Of a stretch of DNA of 64,000 nt, positions 8,552-17,187 are shown piece by piece. Numbering within the stretch: the stretch's first letter is position 1; each line of letters starts with the position of its first letter. The DNA is taken from contig CAYLUQ010000010.1 in NCBI GenBank assembly GCA_964386915.1, forward strand, positions 21,600-85,599, written 5' to 3'. The position numbers and the translations under genes were made by a program. The notes under the pieces were generated by a model. It saw only the letters and a program-made list of their open reading frames with translations, was not told the DNA's origin and did no database searches. Origin of the DNA: JADHMP01 sp964386915 (GTDB lineage Bacteria > Bacteroidota > Bacteroidia > Flavobacteriales > Flavobacteriaceae).

Positions 8552-9112
8552 ATGAAAAAAGCGTATTTAATTTTACTGTTTTGTAACACCCTGTTACTTC
8601 CGGCTCAATCCATTTTTGATGTCTATGCCAACAACGAAGAAGTATCCTATATTTCCATTAGCCCTAAAATGTTTCAAATGTTGGGTAAAATGAGTGTATC
8701 GAGCTCAGACCCTGAGGCTGAAGAGTTTCTCAAAATGGTGCAAAGCATCAAAAATTTTAAGGTCTTAATATCTGGAAATGTTACCATTAGTGATGAAATG
8801 ATGCAATGGGTAGAAAAGCAGGTTTTTGAAAAACAACTTGATGAACTCATGACAGTTCGCGATGTGGATGCTGACATTCATTTTTATGTGAAGGAAAGTA
8901 ACCAAGAAGATTTGGTAGAACAATTGATCATGTTTGCCTTCAATAAATCGGGAGCAACTAAGTTGCCCATAGTGAATGGCAAGCAAGTAGAAAGTGTCCT
9001 TATGCTTTTGGAAGGTGCTATAGATTTGAATCAAATTTCTAAACTGACCGAAAAAATGGACTTACCCGGTGGTGAACAGTTGAAAAAGGCGGGCAAAAAT
9101 CAATCGCTTTAA
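8552..9112 (+). CDS. DUF4252 domain protein, secreted
   Basis: 186 residues with a Sec signal (MKKAYLILLFCNTLLLPAQS). The mature part matches DUF4252 as I know it: a VSYISISPKMFQMLGKM start, then KNFKVLISGNVTISDEM, and a LDELMTVRDVDADIHFYVKE segment. The biochemical function of DUF4252 is unknown. It begins 2 bases after the anti-sigma-like gene, so it belongs to the ECF sigma operon and is a likely member of that regulon. The end is convergent with purB, only 9 bases away. Confidence 0.82.
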   Translation: MKKAYLILLFCNTLLLPAQSIFDVYANNEEVSYISISPKMFQMLGKMSVSSSDPEAEEFLKMVQSIKNFKVLISGNVTISDEMMQWVEKQVFEKQLDELMTVRDVDADIHFYVKESNQEDLVEQLIMFAFNKSGATKLPIVNGKQVESVLMLLEGAIDLNQISKLTEKMDLPGGEQLKKAGKNQSL

Positions 9113-9121
9113 AGCCGAACC

Positions 9122-10465
9122 TTAAATGCCGGTATAGTTAAAAGGCGAAATTCTTTTGAGTTCTTCCTTTACTGACAAGGAAATTTCTAGGGTTTCAATA
9201 AACTCTTCAAAAACAGTTTTTGTAATAGGGCCGTGGGTTCGTGTTAATCCCTTTAGGGTTTCATAGGGGTTGGCATGTCCTTCACGTCTTAAGATGGTTT
9301 GAATGGCTTCGGCTACTACTGCCCAATTGGCTTCCAAATCAGCATCAATTTTTTCTTGAAACAAGACCAATTTTTGCAAGCCTTTAACCGTAGATTTTAA
9401 ACCGATTAGCGTATGCCCAAAAGGCACACCAACGTTTCGTAGCACGGTGCTGTCTGTCAAGTCACGTTGCAATCTAGAAATGGGAAGCTTAGCAGCTAAA
9501 AACGAAAACAAAGCATTAGCCATGCCCAAATTTCCCTCCGAATTTTCAAAATCAATCGGGTTCACTTTGTGCGGCATGGCAGAAGATCCCACTTCATTAG
9601 GATTGATTTTTTGCTTGAAATAATCCATTGAAATGTACTGCCAAAAATCCCGATTGAGATCAATGATTATCGTATTGATTCGTTTGATATTATCACAAAG
9701 AGCCGCAAAGGCATCATAATGTTCAATTTGTGTGGTGGGAAAAGAATGGTGTAAACCAAGATTTTGTTCAACAAACTGTTGTCCAAAAGCTTTCCAGTCC
9801 ACCGCCGGATAGGCAACAAAATGTGCATTGAAATTGCCCGTAGCGCCACCAAATTTGGCCGCATGAGGCAGTTGTTGCAACAGGTTTAGTTGTTGTTTTA
9901 TGCGTTCAGTAAACACTTCAATTTCTTTCCCTAATCGAGTAGGGGAGGCCGGTTGCCCATGCGTTCTAGCCAACATGGCAACCTCTTTATGTTGTTCGGC
10001 CAAATCTGTTAAAACATCAAGAAGTAATGCTAATTCGGGGAGGTATATTTTTTCGGTTGCTTCCTTAATGCTAAGGGGTATAGCCGTGTTGTTAATGTCT
10101 TGTGAGGTGAGTCCAAAGTGGATAAACTCTTTGTATTGTTGAAGCCCAAGCTTATCAAATTCATTTTTTATGAAATATTCAACCGCTTTCACATCATGAT
10201 TGGTGGTGTTTTCAATGTTTTTGACTTCAAGGGCATCGTCTGCACTAAAATGCTGGTAGATATTGCGCAAATCTTCAAAAAGGGTAGCGTTGAAATCCTC
10301 CAACTGAGGAAGAGGAAGTTCACAAAGGGCAATAAAATATTCAATTTCTACACGCACGCGATATCGAATGAGTGCTTCTTCAGAAAAAAAGGGGGCTAAG
10401 GCTTTTGTTTTGGCTCTGTAGCGTCCGTCAATGGGCGAAATTGCATTTAGTGCGGTGAGCAGCAT
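9122..10465 (-). CDS. purB: Adenylosuccinate lyase
   Basis: 447 residues. PurB catalyses two fumarate-releasing steps in purine synthesis, on SAICAR and on adenylosuccinate. The start LLTALNAISPIDGRYRAKT is diagnostic of the family. TTNHDVKAVEYF, LTSQDINNTA and LARTHGQPASPT follow, then the mobile signature loop GSSAMPHKVNPIDFEN near residue 290 with its catalytic serine. It is full length. A near-perfect Bacteroidota promoter lies 18-48 bases upstream, so it need not depend on the upstream operon. Confidence 0.97.
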   Translation of the reverse strand: MLLTALNAISPIDGRYRAKTKALAPFFSEEALIRYRVRVEIEYFIALCELPLPQLEDFNATLFEDLRNIYQHFSADDALEVKNIENTTNHDVKAVEYFIKNEFDKLGLQQYKEFIHFGLTSQDINNTAIPLSIKEATEKIYLPELALLLDVLTDLAEQHKEVAMLARTHGQPASPTRLGKEIEVFTERIKQQLNLLQQLPHAAKFGGATGNFNAHFVAYPAVDWKAFGQQFVEQNLGLHHSFPTTQIEHYDAFAALCDNIKRINTIIIDLNRDFWQYISMDYFKQKINPNEVGSSAMPHKVNPIDFENSEGNLGMANALFSFLAAKLPISRLQRDLTDSTVLRNVGVPFGHTLIGLKSTVKGLQKLVLFQEKIDADLEANWAVVAEAIQTILRREGHANPYETLKGLTRTHGPITKTVFEEFIETLEISLSVKEELKRISPFNYTGI

Positions 10466-10482
10466 AGACTTGATTTAAAGGG

Positions 10483-10513
10483 CAAAGATACGTTGAAATT
10501 GAGGGCTTCCAAA
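10483..10513 (-). promoter_or_regulatory. Bacteroidota-type promoter of purB
   Basis: Read on the minus strand: TTTG (10513-10510), 19 bases, TATCTTTG (10490-10483). Both boxes and the spacing match the Bacteroidota consensus. It sits just past the stop codon of the upstream hypothetical gene. Confidence 0.75.
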
Positions 10514-10514
10514 A

Positions 10515-11072
10515 TCATTTTTTAAAAATGGATCGCAAACTAGCACGGAGTCCCGCAGAGGGATTGACTATTTGATTTTGAGCAAAATCAGAAAGGTTTT
10601 CTTTCACCCAAGGATATTCTTTTTGAAAGTGTATCAAAATCTTAATAGCAAAAGCAAGTGTGGCGGTTTTGCTGGGCAATAGCAACCAATCAAAACACAG
10701 GCTGATGATTTTCTTTTTTTGGCGTGTAGTGAGTGGGTTGTTTTGAGCTTGCCACCGCACATAGTGAAATAAAATTTTAGACAGTGGCCGCTTACTAGAT
10801 TCTGAGGTGATTTGGGGTAGTTTATCTAAAAAATGATAGAAATAAGGCTGCAATCTGTCGATGTTCTCCAAAAGCACCAATTCTAGAACCCAAGCAGCTG
10901 CTTGATGCAAACGACTTTTTTGGGGTTGCAAGGCCCAATTCAATAAATTAATAAATGTTTCGGGATTATGGGCCACCCATTTTGCTGCTTGCTCACGTTC
11001 TTTTCGAGAGGCTTTTAACGACAACAAAAGGGCATGAAGTTTTTCAGAATTGAAGGACTCGATATTCTTCAT
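10515..11072 (-). CDS. Conserved hypothetical helical protein, HEAT-like
   Basis: 185 residues, almost wholly helical with repeated amphipathic helices (LHALLLSLKASRKEREQAA, SRLHQAAAWVLELVLLENI, RLQPYFYHFLDKL), consistent with a HEAT/ARM-type solenoid. No signal peptide and no catalytic motif. I recall similar proteins beside purB in other flavobacteria, but no function. Its start overlaps the end of the preceding gene by 29 bases, so the two are probably translated together. Confidence 0.65.
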   Translation of the reverse strand: MKNIESFNSEKLHALLLSLKASRKEREQAAKWVAHNPETFINLLNWALQPQKSRLHQAAAWVLELVLLENIDRLQPYFYHFLDKLPQITSESSKRPLSKILFHYVRWQAQNNPLTTRQKKKIISLCFDWLLLPSKTATLAFAIKILIHFQKEYPWVKENLSDFAQNQIVNPSAGLRASLRSIFKK

Positions 11073-11796
11073 AGCACTTGCTGATGGCTTCTAAGATCTG
11101 GAGGTCGTTGGCTTGCTGGATGAAGGCATCTGAATAGCTGCAATTGATTAAAACTTCATCAATAGATTCTCGATCAAGTTGCAAAAGTTGGACTAACACT
11201 TGTCGGTCAAATTTGGAGGCCAAAAGATTTTTAATTTCCTCGTCTTCCCGCATTTTTTTAAGTCGTCTCATTTGTTGCGGATTTTTTCCAAAAAGATTGT
11301 GAAGAAAATCGGCGGGATTAAACAGGGCACCAAGGGTTTTGTTTAGGGCTCCTTTGTTGTTGTTGCGAGCTTCATAGCCACCGTTGGGAAGCCCTGGAAT
11401 GCGATAGCGTTGCGCCGCATTGATGGGTACATTTCTAGCATCAATATCCAAAAAGCCAGTTAGTTGATAGGGTTTCACAATAATTTCTTCTAGGGCAAAA
11501 GCCAGTTCGGTCATTTTAAAAACGGCATTCCCAAATTTTACCATGTCGTTTGTCACGGCAATTTTTAAGGGCTTAAAACCTAAGTAGGTGAGATAGAGCG
11601 TATCTTTTGGTGTTGCTGGAATTTCAAAAACCCCTTGGGCGTTTGTAATGGTTCCCACCACTTGCGTAAGATTTAAAATATGCACACTAGATAAAGGTCG
11701 TCCCGTACTTTCGTTTTCCACAACGGCCTTAAAGGTTTCTTGACTAAACCCTAAGGAAGTCAAAAGCATCAAAATGTAGAAAAGGCGTTTCTGCAT
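11044..11796 (-). CDS. Secreted protein with carboxypeptidase-regulatory-like beta domain
   Basis: 250 residues with a Sec signal (MQKRLFYILMLLTSLGFSQ). Residues 20-105 match the CarboxypepD_reg-like fold: TFKAVVENESTGRPLSSVHI, TNAQGVFEIPATPKDTLYLTYLGFK. That module is common at the front of Bacteroidota outer-membrane proteins. The rest (about 110-250) is helical and rich in Met/Arg/Lys with no recognised domain. It is likely periplasmic or attached to the outer membrane. It is separated from rdgB by 51 bases and overlaps the downstream HEAT-like gene. Confidence 0.75.
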   Translation of the reverse strand: MQKRLFYILMLLTSLGFSQETFKAVVENESTGRPLSSVHILNLTQVVGTITNAQGVFEIPATPKDTLYLTYLGFKPLKIAVTNDMVKFGNAVFKMTELAFALEEIIVKPYQLTGFLDIDARNVPINAAQRYRIPGLPNGGYEARNNNKGALNKTLGALFNPADFLHNLFGKNPQQMRRLKKMREDEEIKNLLASKFDRQVLVQLLQLDRESIDEVLINCSYSDAFIQQANDLQILEAISKCYEEYRVLQF

Positions 11797-11847
11797 GCCA
11801 TAAAATTATGCAAAATGAGCCAATAGACTATAATTGCATAAGATTAA

Positions 11848-12435
11848 TTATAAATAGGATTTGTTTTCTTGGAGAAAGTGGATCATTTTCTGAACCGCTT
11901 TTGCTCGATGACTTATTTCATTTTTTATTGAAGCAGGAAGTATCCCAAAAGAATGTGCATAGCCCTCGGGTTGGAAAATAGGATCATAGCCAAATCCGCC
12001 ATTCCCCTCTGGAGCACTCAATATTTGACCCCTAACCGTTCCCTCAAACCTATATTGTTTTTCCTTTAGTAACAAAACAATTACGGTTCTAAATTGGGCC
12101 TTCCTTTGAGTATGAGGCTCCATAGCTGCCAGTAGTTTGGCAATGTTTTGAGCATTGTTTTTCTCAGGCCCCCCATAACGGGCCGAAAAGACCCCTGGGG
12201 CACCTGCTAAAGCGTCAACTTCCAGTCCGCTGTCATCAGCAAAACAAGCAAGCCCATAGTGTTTTTTGACATAATTAGCTTTGATAAGTGCGTTTTCTTC
12301 AAGGGTTTTTCCGGTTTCGGGAATATCGTCATGACAGTCCAATTCCGCTAACGAAACCAACTCAAAATCATTGGGAAGTAAGGGTTTAATTTCTTTAATT
12401 TTATGTTCATTATGGGTGGCAAAAACCAATTTCAT
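11848..12435 (-). CDS. rdgB: RdgB/HAM1-type non-canonical purine NTP pyrophosphatase
   Basis: 195 residues. The enzyme hydrolyses dITP/ITP/XTP to the monophosphate and PPi, keeping deaminated purines out of nucleic acids. Family motifs: LVFATHNEHKIKEI at the N-terminus, CFADDSGLEVDALAGAPGVFSARY near residue 65, FGYDPIFQPEG, and SHRAKAVQKM at the end. It is full length and lies 3 bases after rlmH in the same operon. Confidence 0.95.
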   Translation of the reverse strand: MKLVFATHNEHKIKEIKPLLPNDFELVSLAELDCHDDIPETGKTLEENALIKANYVKKHYGLACFADDSGLEVDALAGAPGVFSARYGGPEKNNAQNIAKLLAAMEPHTQRKAQFRTVIVLLLKEKQYRFEGTVRGQILSAPEGNGGFGYDPIFQPEGYAHSFGILPASIKNEISHRAKAVQKMIHFLQENKSYL

Positions 12436-12438
12436 AGC

Positions 12439-12912
12439 TCAAGTATTGTGATAGGGATGATTGTTTAAAATGGTACAGGCACGATAGAGTTGCTCGCAAA
12501 AAAACAAACGAATCATTTGGTGTGAAAACGTCATTTTTGACAAGGCTAAGTGTTCGGGAAACTGTTTCTTAAAAGCTGTGGAAAAACCATAAGGCCCACC
12601 CACTATAAAAACAATTCGCTTGGAACCTTGATGTTGCATCTTATCCAGTTTTTGAGCAAAATCAACAGAGGTGTAGAGGCTTCCTTTTTCATCTAAAAGC
12701 ACCACCTTGTCTTGGGGTCTAAGCTGCGACAAGAGTTTTTCTTCTTCTTTAGTTTGCTGAATAGGAACGGCCCAATTTTTATTGCTTTTCACTGCGGGCA
12801 GCGTGATAATTTCAAAATTAAAATAACGACTAATGCGTTTTTGATAGTCCAAAATTTGTTGTTCTCCCGCCTGATCGGCAGTTTTTCCAACACAGAGCAA
12901 CACCCATTCCAT
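12439..12912 (-). CDS. rlmH: 23S rRNA (pseudouridine1915-N3) methyltransferase
   Basis: 157 residues, the normal RlmH length. This SPOUT-fold enzyme methylates pseudouridine 1915 of 23S rRNA using SAM. Visible signatures: VLLDEKGSLYTSVDFA, the SAM-binding loop FIVGGPYGFS near residue 103, and the C-terminal knot LSKMTFSHQMIRLFFCEQLYRA. It is first in an operon with rdgB and divergent from the yihY-like gene. A TACCTTTG box ends 5 bases before its ATG. Confidence 0.95.
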   Translation of the reverse strand: MEWVLLCVGKTADQAGEQQILDYQKRISRYFNFEIITLPAVKSNKNWAVPIQQTKEEEKLLSQLRPQDKVVLLDEKGSLYTSVDFAQKLDKMQHQGSKRIVFIVGGPYGFSTAFKKQFPEHLALSKMTFSHQMIRLFFCEQLYRACTILNNHPYHNT

Positions 12913-12916
12913 TACA

Positions 12917-12924
12917 CAAAGGTA
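12917..12924 (-). promoter_or_regulatory. -7 box of the rlmH promoter, very close to the start codon
   Basis: TACCTTTG on the minus strand (TAnnTTTG consensus). Only 4 bases separate it from the rlmH ATG, so the transcript would have little or no leader. No clear TTTG box is seen at the expected -33 position. Confidence 0.5.
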
Positions 12925-12976
12925 AGAAGCTCTTGGAATTTTTACATTATTATGAATTTCAAACAGTTGAAGCCAC

Positions 12977-12984
12977 TATCTTTG
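12977..12984 (+). promoter_or_regulatory. -7 box of the yihY-like gene promoter, very close to the start codon
   Basis: TATCTTTG matches TAnnTTTG exactly and ends 4 bases before the ATG at 12989, implying a leaderless or nearly leaderless mRNA. The -33 element is weak. Confidence 0.5.
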
Positions 12985-12988
12985 TGTT

Positions 12989-13918
12989 ATGAAAACGATC
13001 AATTCCTGGGTGCAAAAGGCAATGGATTTTTTAAAGGCCATCAAACCTCCCGGGTTTAACGATTTTTCTCTTTATGACTTGCTGGAGTTATATGTCATTG
13101 GCATTTGGAAAGGCACTTTAGGCTCTCGAGCAGGGAGCATTTCCTTTAGTTTTTTTATGGCTTTGTTTCCTTTTATTCTTTTCATTCTCAATCTCATTCC
13201 TTTTATTGACTCCATCATTCCCATTCAAAATTTTGATGAAACCGTCTTGAATTATATGGAGCTTTTCATTCCAGAAGAAACACAAGGGTTTTTTAGTGCT
13301 ATTTTTAATGACATTAGAAATAAACCTCGTGGGGGATTACTTTCTTCGGTTTTTCTGCTCTCCATTTTTTTAACCGCCAATGGAGTGTCTTCCATTTTTG
13401 TGGGCTTTGAAGTATCCTATCACGTTAAGTTGGAACGCAACTTTTTCCGGCAATACCTCTATGCAATTGGGGTTAGTGTATTATTGGCTTTTTTGTTATT
13501 AATAGCAGTCATCATCTTTTTTTATTTTGAGTTTTATATCCTGAAAAACCTCAATACTCTTATTCCGAGTGAAATCAATTGGATTCGAATTGGACAAGGT
13601 CTCTTTTTTAGTTTTTTAACCTATCTCTCTGTTAGTATCTTATATTACTTTGGCACCATTGAGGGGAAAAAAACACGTTTCTTTTCACCCGGAGCTTTAA
13701 TGACCACTCTTCTCTTTCTGCTATCAACCTACGGTTTTGGAATCTATATCGAAAATTTTTCAACCTACAACCAGCTTTATGGGTCTATTGGTGCCCTTCT
13801 CATCTTTTTATTGTTTATTTGGATCAATGCCACCGTATTATTATTGGGTTTTGAATTGAATGCAACCCTCTCCCGATTAAAGAACAGTTCAAAAAGAAGA
13901 GCACAAACCAGCAATTGA
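12989..13918 (+). CDS. YihY/BrkB-family inner-membrane protein
   Basis: 309 residues with about six membrane helices. The family signature FSLYDLLELYVIGIWKGTLGSRAGSISFSFFMALFPF lies at about residues 25-60, in two adjoining blocks. SIFLTANGVSSIFVGFEVSY and the late YGFGIYIENFSTYNQLYGSIGALL segment also fit. YihY proteins were once called 'ribonuclease BN' in error; their transport or other function is unsettled. A basic C-terminal tail ends the protein. priA follows after 6 bases and is probably co-transcribed. Confidence 0.9.
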   Translation: MKTINSWVQKAMDFLKAIKPPGFNDFSLYDLLELYVIGIWKGTLGSRAGSISFSFFMALFPFILFILNLIPFIDSIIPIQNFDETVLNYMELFIPEETQGFFSAIFNDIRNKPRGGLLSSVFLLSIFLTANGVSSIFVGFEVSYHVKLERNFFRQYLYAIGVSVLLAFLLLIAVIIFFYFEFYILKNLNTLIPSEINWIRIGQGLFFSFLTYLSVSILYYFGTIEGKKTRFFSPGALMTTLLFLLSTYGFGIYIENFSTYNQLYGSIGALLIFLLFIWINATVLLLGFELNATLSRLKNSSKRRAQTSN

Positions 13919-13924
13919 TTTTTA

Positions 13925-16372
13925 ATGATGCAATGTTTTGTTGATGTTTTACTTCCGCTTCCTTTGCCCAAACCCTACACCTATTCTGTATCGGAAGAAC
14001 AATATAAACAACTCACACCCGGATATCGGGTATTAGTTCCTTTTGGCAAACGAAAATGGTACACAGCCATCGTTTTGAAAAAGCATGCTGTAGCCCCTCA
14101 AACCTATGAGGCTAAAAATATTTTATTTGTTTATGAAGAACGCCCCTTGCTCTCAGAACGGCAACTGGAATTTTGGCAATGGATGTCAAACTACTATTTG
14201 TGCTCCGTAGGGTCTATTCTCAAAGCCGCCTTGCCAGCCCCCTTGCTTTTAGAAAGTGAAACAGAGGTGGTGCTGTCTCACAATCCTCCCCAAGAGTATG
14301 ACACTTTAACGGAAGCACAACAAGAGATTTGTGAAGCACTTGAAAAACGACCCCTCACCATGAACGAAGTGGCTTCCTTAACTGGAAGAAAAAATAATAT
14401 GCCCCTTGTTTTGCAATTAATGAAAAAGGGTTTTCTAGAAATTCATCAAAAACTAGCAACCCAATATAAACCCAAAAAGGTACGCCTTCTTCGTTTAGCC
14501 CCTGTCTATTTGGAAGAATCAGCACAAGAGGAACTCTTTGATAAGCTTCAACGGGCTCCCAAACAAATGGATGTCATTCTAGCACTTCTCAGTCGTTCTT
14601 CCACCAGTTGGGAAAGTGCGGCAACCTTAAAAAAACACGCTCGGGTGGAGAGTAGCGTATTACGTGCATTGGTTGATAAGGGCATAGTAGAGGAGAAAAA
14701 GGAACAACAAGATAGGGTCCAGTTTTCACATAATCACCCGCCCCGAATGCACACGCTTTCAAACGCCCAACAAGATAGTCTAAAAGCCCTAAAATCCTCA
14801 TTTGAAAAGCACAACGTCGTCCTTTTTCAAGGGGTAACGGCCTCTGGCAAAACAGAGGTCTATATGGATTTAATCGCTTCCGTTTTAGCCCAACAAAAGC
14901 AGGTGCTCTATCTACTGCCTGAAATTTCACTTACCTCACAAATTGTGCAGCGGCTAGTGGCACGCTTTAACAATAAAGTGAGTGTTTATCACTCCAAATT
15001 TTCGGTGCAAGAACGCACCGAAATTTGGCAAAATATTTGTTTGGAAAAGCCACATGCTCAAATTGTGGTGGGCGCTCGCTCAGCACTCTTGTTACCATTC
15101 ACCAACCTTGGATTGATTATTGTTGATGAAGAACACGAAGCTTCCTACAAACAATTTGACCCAGCTCCCCGTTATCACGCCCGAGACAGTGCCATCTATA
15201 TGGCGCAACTTTTTGACGCTAAAGTGGTCTTAGGGTCGGCAACACCCACCTTGGAGAGCAGTTATAATGCTCAAATTGGAAAATATGGTTGGGTTCAACT
15301 CAACGAACGCTACGGACCCGCACAATTTCCTACAATTGAATGCATAAACCTAGGTCAAGCTTATCGGAAAAAGCAAATGCAGGGTGTTTTTTCTACGCAA
15401 CTAAAAGAAGCCATGGAACAGGCGTTGGCAAAAGGGGGACAAATTATTTTATTTCAAAACAGAAGAGGCTATGCCCCTGTGGTGGAGTGTTTGAGTTGTG
15501 GTCATACTCCCCAATGCACCCAATGCGATGTTTCCCTAACCTATCATCAAACCACCAACCAACTGCAATGCCATTATTGTGGCTATCACACACCGCTTCC
15601 AACTCAATGTCATGCTTGTGGTATGGCCACTTTAGACACCAAAGGGGTGGGTACTCAACAAATTCAAACCCAAGTAGAATCCCTTTTTCCAAACGTAAAA
15701 GTAGCTCGAATGGATTGGGATTCAACCCGTGGAAAATATGACTTTGAAAAAATTATTGCCGCATTTGCTGCTCAAGAAACCCAAATATTAGTGGGTACGC
15801 AAATGTTGGTGAAGGGTTTAGATTTTTCTAACGTGCATTTAGTGGGGGTGCTCAATGCAGACCATTTGTTAAACTTTCCAAATTTTAGAGCACACGAACG
15901 TTGTTTTCAAATGCTTGTGCAAGTGGCAGGCCGTGCCGGAAGATCAGAAAGTTTAGGCAGGGTGCTGGTTCAAACTTTTCAACCTGAGCATCCGGTGCTA
16001 CAACAAGTTCTTCAAAACAATTATTCGCTTCTCTTAGCACAACAGCTCAAAGAGCGCATGCAATTTCACTACCCACCTTTTTGTAGGATGATTCGCTTAA
16101 CTTTTAAGAATAAAAACTATCAAACCGTGAATGCAGCTGCCGATTGGTTTACCAACGTGCTCAAACAATTGCTTTCCATTACGGTTCTTGGGCCTATGTT
16201 TCCACCTGTTTCAAGAATTAGAAACCTTTATCACAAAGAAGTTCTACTTAAAATAGAGCCCAATCAATCTGTTGCCCATACCAAAAAGCAATTGTTTAAA
16301 ATTGAACAAAGCTTTCAGAGTATCGCTTCTTTTCGTACCGTTAGAGTCAATATTGACGTTGATCCTAATTAA
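13925..16372 (+). CDS. priA: Primosomal replication-restart helicase PriA
   Basis: 815 residues. PriA recognises stalled forks and reloads the replicative helicase. The N-terminal DNA-binding part begins FVDVLLPLPLPKPYTYSV. The helicase core has Walker A GVTASGKTEVY (about residue 303), the DEEH box VDEEHEASYKQ (about 400) and GSATPTLES. The zinc-binding insert has paired cysteines CLSCGHTPQCTQCD and CHYCGYHTPLPTQCHACG (about 521-570). A late motif is VQVAGRAGR. An ATG one codon later is an alternative start. The 3' end overlaps the convergent LytTR gene by 4 bases. Confidence 0.96.
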   Translation: MMQCFVDVLLPLPLPKPYTYSVSEEQYKQLTPGYRVLVPFGKRKWYTAIVLKKHAVAPQTYEAKNILFVYEERPLLSERQLEFWQWMSNYYLCSVGSILKAALPAPLLLESETEVVLSHNPPQEYDTLTEAQQEICEALEKRPLTMNEVASLTGRKNNMPLVLQLMKKGFLEIHQKLATQYKPKKVRLLRLAPVYLEESAQEELFDKLQRAPKQMDVILALLSRSSTSWESAATLKKHARVESSVLRALVDKGIVEEKKEQQDRVQFSHNHPPRMHTLSNAQQDSLKALKSSFEKHNVVLFQGVTASGKTEVYMDLIASVLAQQKQVLYLLPEISLTSQIVQRLVARFNNKVSVYHSKFSVQERTEIWQNICLEKPHAQIVVGARSALLLPFTNLGLIIVDEEHEASYKQFDPAPRYHARDSAIYMAQLFDAKVVLGSATPTLESSYNAQIGKYGWVQLNERYGPAQFPTIECINLGQAYRKKQMQGVFSTQLKEAMEQALAKGGQIILFQNRRGYAPVVECLSCGHTPQCTQCDVSLTYHQTTNQLQCHYCGYHTPLPTQCHACGMATLDTKGVGTQQIQTQVESLFPNVKVARMDWDSTRGKYDFEKIIAAFAAQETQILVGTQMLVKGLDFSNVHLVGVLNADHLLNFPNFRAHERCFQMLVQVAGRAGRSESLGRVLVQTFQPEHPVLQQVLQNNYSLLLAQQLKERMQFHYPPFCRMIRLTFKNKNYQTVNAAADWFTNVLKQLLSITVLGPMFPPVSRIRNLYHKEVLLKIEPNQSVAHTKKQLFKIEQSFQSIASFRTVRVNIDVDPN

Positions 16373-17064
16373 ATATTGCTGTAGGTAGTTTGAAAATATT
16401 TTTTGTGGTTGCGACTCAACGGAAGCGATTGCCCTAAAATATTGACTGAGTTTGACGTATGATGCAAAACCTTATTCAGGTTTATGATATAGGATTTATG
16501 AATCCTAACAAATTGATTTTGGGGTAGTTTTTGTAAAAAATCCTTCATGGTAGACAACACCAAGTATTTTTTTTCTTGTGTGATTATTTTAACATAATCG
16601 CCCATAGCTTCAATCCAAAAAATACTACTCAGCAAAATTTTTTCGGTTTTAAGGTTGCTTTTCACCACCACAAATTTGTGTTTTTCATCAGCAACTAAAA
16701 ACTGAAACTGTTTTTTGTCTTTGATTTTATTTACCGAAAGGTTGAGCCGTTTGAGACTTAAGGGGGGAGCAATGCAATCTAAAATATTCATTGAATAGGC
16801 CTCTAGGGCGTCTTTGGCGTCGTTGGTGAGCAGAATGACTTCAATGGGATCTTTCACTTTTTTCAGAAATTCAAAACCACTGTATACGGGTAGATCTGAA
16901 GCTAAAAAAATAAAATCTATAGAATTGTAATTCAAATAATTAAGTGCATCAATAGCATTAGAGAATTCTGCCTTAAGGGTGAGCCCGTCTATTTTTTTTA
17001 GGAGTTGGGAGAGGTGCAATCGTTCAAGCGGTTTGGGGACTACAAGAATATAACTTAGGTTCAT
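16369..17064 (-). CDS. LytTR-family regulator with a degenerate receiver domain
   Basis: 231 residues: a CheY-like domain (1-115) and a C-terminal LytTR DNA-binding domain (about 125-228, with IFWIEAMGDYVKIITQ, FVRIHKSYIINLNKV, LPLSRNHKKYF). The receiver lacks phosphorylation residues. The acidic pair after strand 1 reads VVPKP, the acceptor Asp is Ala55 (FLASDLPVYSG), and the conserved Lys before Pro101 is Pro100; only the Thr after strand 4 (Thr80) remains. It therefore probably does not work by phosphotransfer. No histidine kinase gene is adjacent. I recall LytTR genes at this priA/rpsF position in other flavobacteria. Confidence 0.88.
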   Translation of the reverse strand: MNLSYILVVPKPLERLHLSQLLKKIDGLTLKAEFSNAIDALNYLNYNSIDFIFLASDLPVYSGFEFLKKVKDPIEVILLTNDAKDALEAYSMNILDCIAPPLSLKRLNLSVNKIKDKKQFQFLVADEKHKFVVVKSNLKTEKILLSSIFWIEAMGDYVKIITQEKKYLVLSTMKDFLQKLPQNQFVRIHKSYIINLNKVLHHTSNSVNILGQSLPLSRNHKKYFQTTYSNI

Positions 17065-17091
17065 GTAACAACAGATAAGAATTCAGTTATT

Positions 17092-17099
17092 CAAAAGTA
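17092..17099 (-). promoter_or_regulatory. -7 box upstream of the LytTR gene
   Basis: TACTTTTG on the minus strand matches TAnnTTTG, 27 bases before the ATG. No TTTG box is visible at -33, so the call is tentative. Confidence 0.4.
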
Positions 17100-17131
17100 G
17101 AAAAAATATTAAATAATAAAAAAGGAAACTT

Positions 17132-17163
17132 TTTGGTTTAGAGCATACTTTCACTTATTTTTG
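17132..17163 (+). promoter_or_regulatory. Promoter of the rpsF-rpsR-rplI operon
   Basis: TTTG at 17132-17135, a 20-base spacer, and TATTTTTG at 17156-17163. The predicted transcript starts near 17170 with a leader of about 18 bases before rpsF. Confidence 0.7.
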
Positions 17164-17187
17164 CCAACCTAAAATTAATAACGAGTT

